Positions 1 through 7,982 of a DNA stretch of 64,000 nucleotides are shown one piece after another. Position numbers and translations under genes: made by a program. The notes beneath the pieces are model-generated. The model was not told the origin of the DNA. It worked only from the letters and a program-made list of their open reading frames with translations, and ran no database searches. This DNA is from Flammeovirgaceae bacterium UBA2366 (GTDB lineage Bacteria; Bacteroidota; Bacteroidia; Cytophagales; Cyclobacteriaceae), in contig DDTK01000013.1 in the NCBI GenBank assembly GCA_002344065.1, positions 62,001-126,000 of the forward strand, in the 5' to 3' direction. Every line of letters begins with the position of its first letter. Within the stretch, counting starts at the first letter, position 1.

Positions 1-766
1 CAACAGCATGCGCGCCATTAACAATGCGCTAGAAATGGTACGCGAACTGGCGCTGGGCGGAACGGCTGTAGGTACCGGACTAAATGCGCCAAAAGGATAT
101 GATGTACTGGTAGCCAAAAAAATCGCAGACCTTACTGGTTATCCGTTTGTAACAGCACCGAATAAATTTGAGGCACTGGCTGCGCACGATGCGATGGTAG
201 AGCTTTCTGGTGCGCTGAAAAGAGCTTCGGTGTCGCTCATGAAAATTGCAAACGACATTCGCATGCTTAGTTCAGGCCCACGTTGCGGCATTGGTGAAAT
301 TATTATTCCTGATAACGAACCGGGCTCATCCATCATGCCGGGCAAAGTAAATCCAACACAGCCGGAGGCATTAACCATGGTTTGTGCACAGGTAATGGGT
401 AACGATGTGGCTGTTTCTATTGGAGGGGCCACCGGGCATTTTGAATTGAATGTTTTCAAACCGGTTATCGCATCCAATGTATTGCAATCAGCGCGTCTGT
501 TAGGCGATGCCTGTGTATCCTTTAATGATAAATGCGCAACAGGAATTGAGCCCAACCATGATCTGATCAAGCAACACCTCGAGAACTCATTGATGCTGGT
601 TACCGCATTGAATACCCACATTGGTTATGAGAATTCAGCAAAAATTGCCAAGAAAGCGCATCAGGAAAATAAGACATTACGGGAGGCTGCCATTGAGTTA
701 GGCCTGCTTACTTCTGAGCAGTTTGATGAATGGGTTCGGCCTGAGAAAATGGTTGGAACGCTCTGA
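1..766 (+). CDS. fumC: Fumarate hydratase class II, C-terminal part (cut by window edge)
   Basis: Class II fumarase interconverts fumarate and (S)-malate in the TCA cycle in the cytoplasm. The reading frame is open from base 2, so the Met codon at position 8 is internal and the N-terminal half of the enzyme lies outside the window. Counting from that Met, the fumarase/aspartase signature GSSIMPGKVNP is at residues 106-116, and the GGTAVGTGLN stretch typical of FumC is near residues 17-26. The C-terminus (LGLLTSEQFDEWVRPEKMVG) has the usual FumC ending. Argininosuccinate lyase and aspartase share the signature, but the GGTAVGTGLN segment and the ending favour fumarase. Only the 5' truncation by the window is odd. 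Confidence 0.95.
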   Translation, partial: NSMRAINNALEMVRELALGGTAVGTGLNAPKGYDVLVAKKIADLTGYPFVTAPNKFEALAAHDAMVELSGALKRASVSLMKIANDIRMLSSGPRCGIGEIIIPDNEPGSSIMPGKVNPTQPEALTMVCAQVMGNDVAVSIGGATGHFELNVFKPVIASNVLQSARLLGDACVSFNDKCATGIEPNHDLIKQHLENSLMLVTALNTHIGYENSAKIAKKAHQENKTLREAAIELGLLTSEQFDEWVRPEKMVGTL

Positions 767-910
767 AAATTAGGATTTTCAAAATATTTCATACCTTTAT
801 TAAACTTTTTAAACTATACCCATGAAATAGCCAAGCAATGCCTTGCATTAAAAATGCTCGATAATAGGCTGGCGTATTCCATGTGACATCTAACAAAAAA
901 ATATTAACAC

Positions 911-1540
911 ATGAAAAAGATTACACTACTCTTCTGTATGGCTTTACTTTTTGCGGGCACTCAAACTTTCGCCCAGCTTTCCAAGCAGGAAAAAAAGGAG
1001 TGGAAGAAAAAAGCCAAGGAATACGCTAAGAGCCCCGCTAACCTCAAACAGTTTACGGAGGACAAACAAAGTGCAGACAATCAGGTTTCCACGCTTAACA
1101 AAAGGGTAACCGATCTGCAAAAAAGCGTGAGCGATAAAGACGCACGCATTGCTGAGCTGGAAGATCAGCTTTCACAAATGCGCGGTCAGCTTACGGCTGC
1201 ACGGGCAGAACTAGCTCAACTCAAAGAAAATCCTGTGATCAATCCCATGGATTTTTCACGAGGTGTAGTATTCAGGGTTCAGGTTGGTGCTTTCAAGAAT
1301 AAAGACCTTTCCAAATACTTCGACAACAATCCGAATTTTGGTGGTGAAGTGAGGGAGAACGAACCACAGCGCGTAACCATTGGTATTTTCCGCGACTATT
1401 GGGAAGCCGATCAGTTTAAGAAATATCTGCGCGAAATGGGCGTTAAAGATGCCTGGATTGTTCCTTACCGCGATGGTCAGCGCACCGAAATAAAAGATGT
1501 TTTGGAGGGCGTAACCGCAGAAAAGCCAAAGACCGAGTAG
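911..1540 (+). CDS. Exported coiled-coil protein with SPOR-like domain
   Basis: The 209-residue protein begins with a signal peptide (residues 1-21, ending TFAQ). A very charged, Lys-rich stretch follows (23-50), then a heptad-like coiled coil (about 55-105) and a C-terminal domain from about 118 to 190. The C-terminal domain (VVFRVQVGAF, then IGIFRDYWEADQFKKYLR) has the beta-alpha-beta pattern of SPOR domains, which in known cases bind septal peptidoglycan stripped of stem peptides. Inferred role: periplasmic cell-wall or division-site protein. The gene stands alone and is followed by a clear hairpin terminator at 1570. Partner and exact function are not visible. Confidence 0.75.
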   Translation: MKKITLLFCMALLFAGTQTFAQLSKQEKKEWKKKAKEYAKSPANLKQFTEDKQSADNQVSTLNKRVTDLQKSVSDKDARIAELEDQLSQMRGQLTAARAELAQLKENPVINPMDFSRGVVFRVQVGAFKNKDLSKYFDNNPNFGGEVRENEPQRVTIGIFRDYWEADQFKKYLREMGVKDAWIVPYRDGQRTEIKDVLEGVTAEKPKTE

Positions 1541-1569
1541 AAAAACAATATATAGATTATATTTGAAAG

Positions 1570-1600
1570 GCAGCATCTTAACCGATGCTGCTTTTTGTTT
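1570..1600 (+). terminator. Intrinsic terminator after the SPOR-protein gene
   Basis: An 8-bp perfect stem (GCAGCATC, 1570-1577, pairing with GATGCTGC, 1584-1591) with loop TTAACC is followed by TTTTTG and more T. The right arm contains an ATG at 1585 in frame with the next gene; because it lies inside this hairpin it is a poor start for that gene. Confidence 0.85.
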
Positions 1601-1632
1601 TTTATGTGGTGAACTTTACTGAGGTTTGTGCG

Positions 1633-2421
1633 ATGAATCGGTCGTGGATATTAATCGGGTTTTTGTGCATTAGTTTTTTTTCGTGGGCACAGGTGCGCGT
1701 GGAAAAACTCGTGCTCAAACCAGGCGAGCATTTTGAACTGGATCATCAATCCGATATCATCGTGACGGATACATTAGTGATGATGGACTCTTCCAAAATT
1801 ATTCTTAACGAACTCAAGCGCGAAAATTTTATTCGCACCAAAGTAGCCATTATCGGAAATGATTGCGTGATCGTTGGTGTTGGCTTACACGGTCAGCCCG
1901 GCCGAAGCGGACGGGCCGGTAACTCCCTGGTGGGTCCTTGCCGCGATGGTACAGACGGAACAAACGGCACCGCAGGCTTATCAGGCGGGCCGGGATCTAA
2001 CTTGTTTTTTTATGTAGATGAACTAAAAATAAACGGTCGTTTGATCATTGATCTTTCGGGTGGCAATGGTGGCGATGGCGGACCTGGTGGAAAGGGCGGT
2101 GATGGAAGTCCGGGCACGGTTCATTGCAATGGTGGCGATGGTGCCAATGGAGGTGATGGTGGCCGCGGTGGCGAAGGTGGCAATGCCGGAAGCCTGGTAA
2201 TAAGCAGTGTAAATGCCGATGTAATCAGAAACTGGATCGGCTCAACAATTATTTATAAGAATTATAGTGGTAAGGCCGGTCAGGGTGGTCGCGGTGGTTA
2301 TGCCGGCTCTGCGGGGCTGGGCCCCTCACGAAAAAACGGTAAAGATGGTGCGCCAGGATCTTATGGAACAAATGGCACACGTGGCAAAGAGGGAACCCTT
2401 ACCTTTGAAATGAATCAATAA
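1633..2421 (+). CDS. Secreted glycine-rich collagen-like protein
   Basis: The start at 1633 is chosen because it opens a clean signal peptide (MNRSWILIGFLCISFFSWAQ). The upstream in-frame ATG at 1585 lies inside the terminator stem of the previous gene. The 262-residue protein has an N-terminal beta-like region (about 20-80) with alternating hydrophobic residues, then long runs of Gly-X-Y type repeats (GQPGRSGRAGN, GGDGGPGGKGGDG, GGRGGEGGNAG and others) broken by one non-repeat segment near residues 118-135. Such repeats can form collagen-like triple helices or flexible surface fibres; which applies here is not known. The stop is 4 nt before the recJ start, suggesting co-transcription. I do not recognise a named family. 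Confidence 0.7.
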   Translation: MNRSWILIGFLCISFFSWAQVRVEKLVLKPGEHFELDHQSDIIVTDTLVMMDSSKIILNELKRENFIRTKVAIIGNDCVIVGVGLHGQPGRSGRAGNSLVGPCRDGTDGTNGTAGLSGGPGSNLFFYVDELKINGRLIIDLSGGNGGDGGPGGKGGDGSPGTVHCNGGDGANGGDGGRGGEGGNAGSLVISSVNADVIRNWIGSTIIYKNYSGKAGQGGRGGYAGSAGLGPSRKNGKDGAPGSYGTNGTRGKEGTLTFEMNQ

Positions 2422-2425
2422 ATGG

Positions 2426-4129
2426 ATGGAGAAGAAGTGGATATATAAACCTCTTCCTTCAAAAGAGCAGATTGAAAATTTTGGCAAAGCGCTAAATCTA
2501 AATCCCTACCTCACTTCTATTTTGCTGCAACGTGGCATTGCCGATCTGCAAAGTGCCAAAGCGTATTTTCGTCCTTCGCTAGATCAACTTCACGATCCTT
2601 TTTTAATGATGGACATGGAGCGTGCCGTAGAGCGATTGCACCAGGCACTTCAGAAGAATGAGAAAATTTTGATTTACGGGGACTACGATGTGGATGGCAC
2701 GACAGCGGTTTCACTGGTGTACAACTACCTGCATAAATTTCATAGCGCGTGTGATATTTACATTCCTGATCGCAACAAAGAAGGGTACGGAATTTCACAG
2801 GCAGGAGTAGAGTGGGCTGAGGAGAATGACTATACCTTAATCATTGCCCTCGACTGCGGCATCAAAGCATCCGATATGGTATTGCTGGCCAATCACAAAG
2901 GCATTGATTTTATTATTTGTGACCATCACCTACCTGATGAAAAAATTCCGAACGCTGTTGCCGTACTGGACCCTAAACGAAACGACTGTACATATCCATA
3001 TCAGGAACTCAGTGGTTGTGGATTGGGATTTAAATTAATTCAGGCTTTTGCACGTAAGCACCGAAAGGAAGAAGAAGTTTTTGAGTTTCTGGATTTGGTT
3101 GCTGTCAGCATTGCTTCTGACATTGTTCCGATTACGGGCGAGAATCGTATACTCACCTACTTCGGCTTAAAGAAGTTGAATGAAAACCCTATACCCGGTT
3201 TAAAGGCGCTTAAAGAAATTTCTCAATTACGGGGAGAGCTTGATGTTTCGGGAATAGTATTTACCCTTGGCCCCCGCATCAATGCTGCCGGCCGTGTAGC
3301 ACACGGAAGTGCTGCTGTGGATTTACTTACCGCTGATTCAGAAGAAGAGGCCATGACACGCGCAAAAGCGGTAAACGTAAATAATGATTTGCGCAGGGAA
3401 TTTGATGTAAGCATTACAGAGGAGGCTTTTGCGATGATAGACAGTGACGAGACGCTCCAGAGGGCAAAGTCAACGGTTCTTTTTAAAAACACCTGGCATA
3501 AAGGTGTAATTGGCATAGTTGCTGCTCGTTGTATTGAGAAATATTACCGCCCCACCGTGATCTTAACAGAATCTAACAATAAAATAACCGGCTCCGCACG
3601 TAGTGTAAATGGCTTTAACCTTTACGAAGCCATGGAAAGCTGCAGCGATCTGTTAGAGAAATTTGGTGGCCATAAATATGCTGCGGGTTTGACGATGGAC
3701 GCAGCCAATCTTCAGGCTTTTCAGGAACGGTTTGAGGAGGTAGTATCGAAATCCATAACAGCAGATATGCTTACACCGGTTATTGAAATAGATGTACCCA
3801 TTTTATTTGATAAAATAACCCCCAAGTTTTTAAGCGTATTAAAGCAGATGGCTCCTTTCGGGCCGGAAAATCATAAACCGGTTTTTGAAGCAAGCCGCGT
3901 ATACGTAATAAGTTCACTGACCAGCTTTAAGGAAAAGCACATTCGCTTTCTTGCCGGGCAGGAGGGTAATGAAAATGTTTTTCAGGCAGTAGGGTTTGAT
4001 TTGGTGGAATATTATGAACGTCTTGCGGATGGAGGAACCTGCAGTATAGTATTTTCCATTGAAGAAAACGTGTTTAACGGAAATACCAGTACACAACTTC
4101 GGATTAAAGACATAAAATTTGATGACTAA
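2426..4129 (+). CDS. recJ: Single-stranded-DNA-specific exonuclease RecJ
   Basis: RecJ degrades single-stranded DNA 5' to 3' in recombination and mismatch/base repair. The 567-residue length fits the family. The DHH phosphoesterase motifs are visible: motif I DYDVDGT (residues 86-92), LDCG with Asp143, and DHH at 166-168, which bind the catalytic metal ions. The DHHA1 domain follows, with the Gly-rich GSARSVNG and FGGHKYAAG segments near residues 390-415, and then the C-terminal OB-like domain. An alternative ATG at 2422 is in another frame. The stop overlaps the next gene (lptB) by 8 nt, so the two are probably translationally coupled, although their functions are unrelated. Confidence 0.95.
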   Translation: MEKKWIYKPLPSKEQIENFGKALNLNPYLTSILLQRGIADLQSAKAYFRPSLDQLHDPFLMMDMERAVERLHQALQKNEKILIYGDYDVDGTTAVSLVYNYLHKFHSACDIYIPDRNKEGYGISQAGVEWAEENDYTLIIALDCGIKASDMVLLANHKGIDFIICDHHLPDEKIPNAVAVLDPKRNDCTYPYQELSGCGLGFKLIQAFARKHRKEEEVFEFLDLVAVSIASDIVPITGENRILTYFGLKKLNENPIPGLKALKEISQLRGELDVSGIVFTLGPRINAAGRVAHGSAAVDLLTADSEEEAMTRAKAVNVNNDLRREFDVSITEEAFAMIDSDETLQRAKSTVLFKNTWHKGVIGIVAARCIEKYYRPTVILTESNNKITGSARSVNGFNLYEAMESCSDLLEKFGGHKYAAGLTMDAANLQAFQERFEEVVSKSITADMLTPVIEIDVPILFDKITPKFLSVLKQMAPFGPENHKPVFEASRVYVISSLTSFKEKHIRFLAGQEGNENVFQAVGFDLVEYYERLADGGTCSIVFSIEENVFNGNTSTQLRIKDIKFDD

Positions 4130-4907
4130 GCAAAGGATCCTTCGGGCTGAAAGCCTGGTAAAAAAATATAAAAGCCGCACCGTGGTAGATCACGTGTCGG
4201 TCCAGGTTGCGCAGGGCGAAATTGTGGGTTTGCTCGGGCCCAATGGTGCCGGTAAAACAACTTCCTTCTATATGATTGTGGGGCTGATCAAACCCAACGA
4301 AGGACAAATATTTTTAGATCAGGAAGATATTACTGCGTTGCCCATGTATCAGCGTGCGCGCAAAGGGATTGGCTACCTGGCGCAGGAAGCTTCTGTGTTT
4401 CGGAAGTTAACCGTTGAGGAAAATATTATGTCGGTGTTGGAAATGAGACCCTCCACCAGGCAACAACGAATGGAAAAAGTAGACGAACTAATCAATGAGT
4501 TCAGTCTGCATAAGGTTAGAAAAAATCTGGGTATGTCATTATCAGGTGGTGAACGAAGAAGAACGGAAATTGCCCGCGCCCTGGCTGTTGATCCAAACTT
4601 TGTATTGCTTGATGAACCCTTTGCCGGAGTGGATCCGATTGCGGTAGAAGAAATACAATCCATTGTAGCCAAACTGAAACGTAAGAATATCGGCATTCTT
4701 ATTACCGATCACAACGTTGATGAAACACTATCCATTACCGATCGGGCGTACTTGATGGTGGATGGAAAACTTTTCAAATCGGGTTCAGCAGAAGACCTGG
4801 CCAGCGATCCGCAAGTACGCAAAGTATATCTCGGTCAGAATTTTGAGTTGCGTAGATCCAAAGCAGTTACCCAAAATACGGACACCTGGACAGACGAAGC
4901 CCAGTAG
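4122..4907 (+). CDS. lptB: LPS export ABC transporter ATPase LptB
   Basis: LptB is the cytoplasmic ATPase of the LptB2FGC complex that extracts lipopolysaccharide from the inner membrane. I place the start at ATG 4122 rather than the in-frame TTG just upstream. The protein has Walker A GPNGAGKTT (about residues 39-47), the Q-loop region near LAQEAS, the ABC signature LSGGERRR (140-147) and Walker B FVLLDEPFAGVDP (160-172) followed by the H-loop in ITDHNVDE. The GERRRTEIARALA segment after the signature is characteristic of LptB rather than amino-acid importers. It overlaps recJ by 8 nt. LptF/G and LptC genes are not in this window. Confidence 0.93.
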   Translation: MTKQRILRAESLVKKYKSRTVVDHVSVQVAQGEIVGLLGPNGAGKTTSFYMIVGLIKPNEGQIFLDQEDITALPMYQRARKGIGYLAQEASVFRKLTVEENIMSVLEMRPSTRQQRMEKVDELINEFSLHKVRKNLGMSLSGGERRRTEIARALAVDPNFVLLDEPFAGVDPIAVEEIQSIVAKLKRKNIGILITDHNVDETLSITDRAYLMVDGKLFKSGSAEDLASDPQVRKVYLGQNFELRRSKAVTQNTDTWTDEAQ

Positions 4908-4961
4908 CGCTACGCTTTTAAATCAAATGATTCTGCCTATTTTTGAGTTTACCTGATACCG

Positions 4962-6482
4962 ATGGGCCTGCTGAATTCTATTCTTACCTGGGTGATGAAA
5001 AAGCGCATTCATCAGATAGAGCTTTTTATGAAGTATCCCCACGAAGTGCAGGACGAAATCTTTCGAAAACTGGTACAAACAGCTCGCCACACGGAATTTG
5101 GAATGAAGTATGACTTCGGCTCCATTACGTCCTATAATCAGTTTCGTGATCGGGTTCCGGTTCATTCATACGAGCAAATTTTTCCATACATTGAACGCCT
5201 TATGCGTGGCGAACAAAATATTTTGTGGCCATCAGAAGTAAAGTGGTTTTCCAAATCATCCGGAACAACCAATGCTCGAAGTAAATTTATACCCGTATCA
5301 CAGGAGGCATTGGAAGATTGCCACTTTAAAGGTGGTAAGGACTTACTTTCAATCTATGTTAACAATTATCCCAACACAAAAATATTTGACGGAAAAGGCC
5401 TTGGTGTTGGCGGTAGCCACCAGGTAAATGAGCACGATCCGACAGCCACATCTTACTATGGCGATGTTTCGGCAGTAATCATGCAAAACCTTCCCATTTG
5501 GGCTGAATTTATTCGCACGCCTAAGCTGGAAACTGCCCTGATGAGTAATTGGGAAGAGAAGATAGACAAGCTGGCACGTGAAACTTCTCAGGAGAATGTT
5601 ACCAATATTGCAGGCGTACCCACCTGGACAATCCTGTTGATTCAGCGGGTTGTTGCACTGGAGAGAAAGAAAAACATTTTAGAAGTATGGCCAAACCTGG
5701 AAGTATTTTTTCATGGAGCCGTTTCGTTTAAACCTTACCGGAAATTATTCAAGGAACTTATACCAAAAGAACAAATGGTGTATTGGGAAATCTTCAACGC
5801 CAGCGAAGGTTTCTTCGGCATCCAGGACCAGAAAGATTCAGAAGAATTGCTGCTCATGCTCGACTACGGAATATTTTATGAATTTATTCCGATAGATGAT
5901 GTAGATGCTCAACACCCAAAAGCCCTTCGTTTGAGTGAAGTAGAAATCGGAAAAAATTATGCTATGGTCATCACTACCAATGCAGGGTTGTGGCGATACA
6001 ACATTGGCGATACCATAAGGTTTACTTCCTTGTCACCTTATCGGATAAAAATTTCAGGCCGCACAAAGCACTTTATTAATGCTTTTGGTGAGGAGGTAAT
6101 AGTTGAAAACGCTGACACTGCAATTACAAAAGCCTGTGAGGCCACTGGCGCCATCATCGATAACTTTACAGCCGCACCGGTTTTTCTGGAAGCCAATAAA
6201 AAAGGCGGCCACGAGTGGATTATTGAATTTAAGGTGAAGCCAAATGATCTTGCTGAGTTTACACACATACTGGATTCCACACTTCGTCAGGTTAATAGCG
6301 ACTATGATGCAAAACGAGCACACGATCTGGCATTGGTAGCCCCCATGATTCATAGTGTGGAACCGGGTACATTTTATAACTGGATGAAGAACCGTGGTAA
6401 ACTGGGCGGACAAAATAAAGTGCCACGGCTATCCAACACACGCGAGTATGTTGAGGATATTTTGAAGATGGTTAATACATAA
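4962..6482 (+). CDS. GH3-family acyl-adenylating protein
   Basis: The 506-residue protein matches the GH3 family over its whole length. In plants these enzymes adenylate carboxylic hormones and join them to amino acids; bacterial members are widespread in Bacteroidota and their substrates are unknown. The ATP-binding SSGTTNARSKFIP motif is at about residues 98-110. A second adenylate-binding region (FHGAVSFKPY, then NASEGFFGIQ) is near 250-285, and the YNIGDTIRFT motif typical of the family lies near 347. No signal peptide is present, so it should be cytoplasmic. It starts 54 nt after lptB on the same strand. An auxin-related role should not be assumed; amide or ester bond formation is the safe inference. 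Confidence 0.85.
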   Translation: MGLLNSILTWVMKKRIHQIELFMKYPHEVQDEIFRKLVQTARHTEFGMKYDFGSITSYNQFRDRVPVHSYEQIFPYIERLMRGEQNILWPSEVKWFSKSSGTTNARSKFIPVSQEALEDCHFKGGKDLLSIYVNNYPNTKIFDGKGLGVGGSHQVNEHDPTATSYYGDVSAVIMQNLPIWAEFIRTPKLETALMSNWEEKIDKLARETSQENVTNIAGVPTWTILLIQRVVALERKKNILEVWPNLEVFFHGAVSFKPYRKLFKELIPKEQMVYWEIFNASEGFFGIQDQKDSEELLLMLDYGIFYEFIPIDDVDAQHPKALRLSEVEIGKNYAMVITTNAGLWRYNIGDTIRFTSLSPYRIKISGRTKHFINAFGEEVIVENADTAITKACEATGAIIDNFTAAPVFLEANKKGGHEWIIEFKVKPNDLAEFTHILDSTLRQVNSDYDAKRAHDLALVAPMIHSVEPGTFYNWMKNRGKLGGQNKVPRLSNTREYVEDILKMVNT

Positions 6483-6586
6483 TTATTTTGCCCAAAGGCT
6501 CTTTAACAGAAAGTCATCAGCAAGGTTGTATATTCTTGTGCTTCCCATTAATTTCCCTGCTTGAACCATAACCAAACCCAACGCTC

Positions 6587-6937
6587 ATGGCACAACCCAT
6601 ACCTGATTTTAAAAATGATCCCATTATCGTTCTGTTGCTGGGCTTTATTACGTGCGGACTTTACCTGATTTACTGGAACATTAAGGCCGCACAAGTGCTG
6701 AATGCCGCAGCTGAGAAGGAAGTTATCTCCCAACCTATTGCCATCTTTGCCGGTTGCTGCTTACCTGTAAACTTATATTTCTATTACCTGGCAGGTAAGG
6801 AGGGGCTTCCTAAGGTTTATGAAAAAACCGGTGAAGTAAACAAAGACCAGTCAACATTATTACTGGTGCTTGGTTTTTTTGTGCCGATGGTGGCCGCAAT
6901 GATTGTACAAGGTGATATCAATAAGCTTTACAAATAA
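6587..6937 (+). CDS. DUF4234-like small membrane protein
   Basis: This 116-residue protein has three probable membrane segments: about 13-30 (IVLLLGFITCGLYLIYWN), 48-68 and 88-106. The opening pattern, hydrophobic turn then CGLYLIYW, resembles DUF4234 proteins, small membrane proteins of unknown function. The end overlaps the start region of the following small membrane-protein gene, and both are on the + strand, so they are probably one transcript. No catalytic motif is visible. Confidence 0.65.
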   Translation: MAQPIPDFKNDPIIVLLLGFITCGLYLIYWNIKAAQVLNAAAEKEVISQPIAIFAGCCLPVNLYFYYLAGKEGLPKVYEKTGEVNKDQSTLLLVLGFFVPMVAAMIVQGDINKLYK

Positions 6938-7373
6938 TTCGCGCACAAGACGCAAACTTTATGGAATGGCTGGTGCACTTGCAACACTGGCTATTCCATA
7001 TTTCATTATGCTTCACAGCCACGAATCAATTGAAGCAGCTCAATCATTTTGTCCTTTTAAAATGGCAACCGGCTTTCCGTGCCCGGGATGCGGTATCACC
7101 AAATCATTTGTCTTTTTATACTCAGGCGACCTGATCAAAAGCTTTTCATTTCATTTGTTTGGGCCCTTCGCATTTTTAGCGTGTATCGGTGTGTTAATTG
7201 TATTACCACTCGAACTTATTACCGGAAGAGAATTTTTTCAATCGTATTTATTCAGCAAACGAATTGCCTATACCCTCGCCCTGATGTTAGCTGCCTATCA
7301 CCTTATTCGGGTAATACACTTTGCCTATGCTCACTCGCTGGATGAAATCCTGCGACAATCTATCTGGCAGTAA
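6903..7373 (+). CDS. DUF2752 membrane protein
   Basis: The frame encodes the CP-x-CGITKS signature of DUF2752 proteins (CPFKMATGFPCPGCGITKSF, preceded by a first membrane segment and followed by two or three more). Function is unknown for the family; the paired Cys residues suggest metal or redox chemistry, which is inference. The start is unclear: TTG 6903 and GTG 6912 both lie inside the preceding gene, and the first ATG is at 6966. I keep the longer form because the Arg/Lys-rich segment RTRRKLYG just before the first membrane segment fits the positive-inside rule. From 6966 the protein would be 135 residues. Confidence 0.7.
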   Translation: MYKVISISFTNNSRTRRKLYGMAGALATLAIPYFIMLHSHESIEAAQSFCPFKMATGFPCPGCGITKSFVFLYSGDLIKSFSFHLFGPFAFLACIGVLIVLPLELITGREFFQSYLFSKRIAYTLALMLAAYHLIRVIHFAYAHSLDEILRQSIWQ

Positions 7374-7395
7374 CCTTTAACAGGATTGCGTCAAT

Positions 7396-7968
7396 CTAGG
7401 AAGCTGCATCTTTTTGTTTCCGTATTCTTTTTGGGTTGTACCATAACCAAAAGCCTGTAAATGAGAGAAGCAGCAACCCACTGCCCAGCAGCGTGGTATA
7501 GATTAGTTTGATCTGTCCATCGGAGGTATCGAAGAGAAAATCCAGAATGGACCCATCGTGAATCTGTTCAATGATGTCAGAAGTGCGTTGGTTTATGGCC
7601 AGCACTTTACCTGTAGCACCATCTAACTGTATTTCAGTAAAGTGATCTTTGAATACAAACTTTACAATGCCCTTGTCTGGCCTTGCGTCAATACGGTCAA
7701 TTCTGGCGGATCGATTTTCAGGAAAGGAGTGCTGTAAAGCTTGGATCGCAAGTGTATTCAGCGAGTCATAACTCAGCCAGGTTTTTAAATCTGTTGAAGT
7801 CCCTTTTTCAGTTTTTGGCAAGATCAATCCACCGGAATGTTTCTTCCAACCTAACATTAAACCGGTTATTGCCACAATGAAAAAAAATGCAATCAATGCT
7901 GATCCAAACAAACGATGAAGTTTTCTGTGGCTCCGGGTTGATCTCGCAATTGCTTTAGTATCGCTCAT
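7396..7968 (-). CDS. PepSY-type membrane protein, likely linked to iron/heme uptake
   Basis: The 190-residue protein has a basic N-terminus (RSTRSHRKLHRLFGS), a membrane helix at about 22-40, a periplasmic region with PepSY-like features (GKVLAINQRTSDIIEQIHDGS) and a second membrane helix near 157-176 ending in WLWYNPKRIRK. PepSY-associated transmembrane proteins are found beside TonB-dependent iron and siderophore receptors, and some reduce or help release ferric complexes at the inner membrane. It lies 14 nt after the TonB receptor gene on the same strand, so the two are probably an operon. The iron link rests on context, and the redox role is inference. Confidence 0.75.
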   Translation of the reverse strand: MSDTKAIARSTRSHRKLHRLFGSALIAFFFIVAITGLMLGWKKHSGGLILPKTEKGTSTDLKTWLSYDSLNTLAIQALQHSFPENRSARIDRIDARPDKGIVKFVFKDHFTEIQLDGATGKVLAINQRTSDIIEQIHDGSILDFLFDTSDGQIKLIYTTLLGSGLLLLSFTGFWLWYNPKRIRKQKDAAS

Positions 7969-7982
7969 GAGAATAAATGTGT

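Noticed and set aside
139..621. Open frame of 160 codons opposite fumC
   Set aside because: It mirrors the conserved fumarase coding strand and encodes no recognisable domain.
1585..1632. Upstream in-frame start for the collagen-like gene
   Set aside because: The ATG lies in the right arm of the preceding terminator, and the resulting N-terminus would precede the signal peptide by 16 unrelated residues.
4962..6482. Auxin-conjugating role for the GH3-family protein
   Set aside because: Bacterial GH3 homologues have no shown hormone role; only the acyl-adenylating fold is supported.
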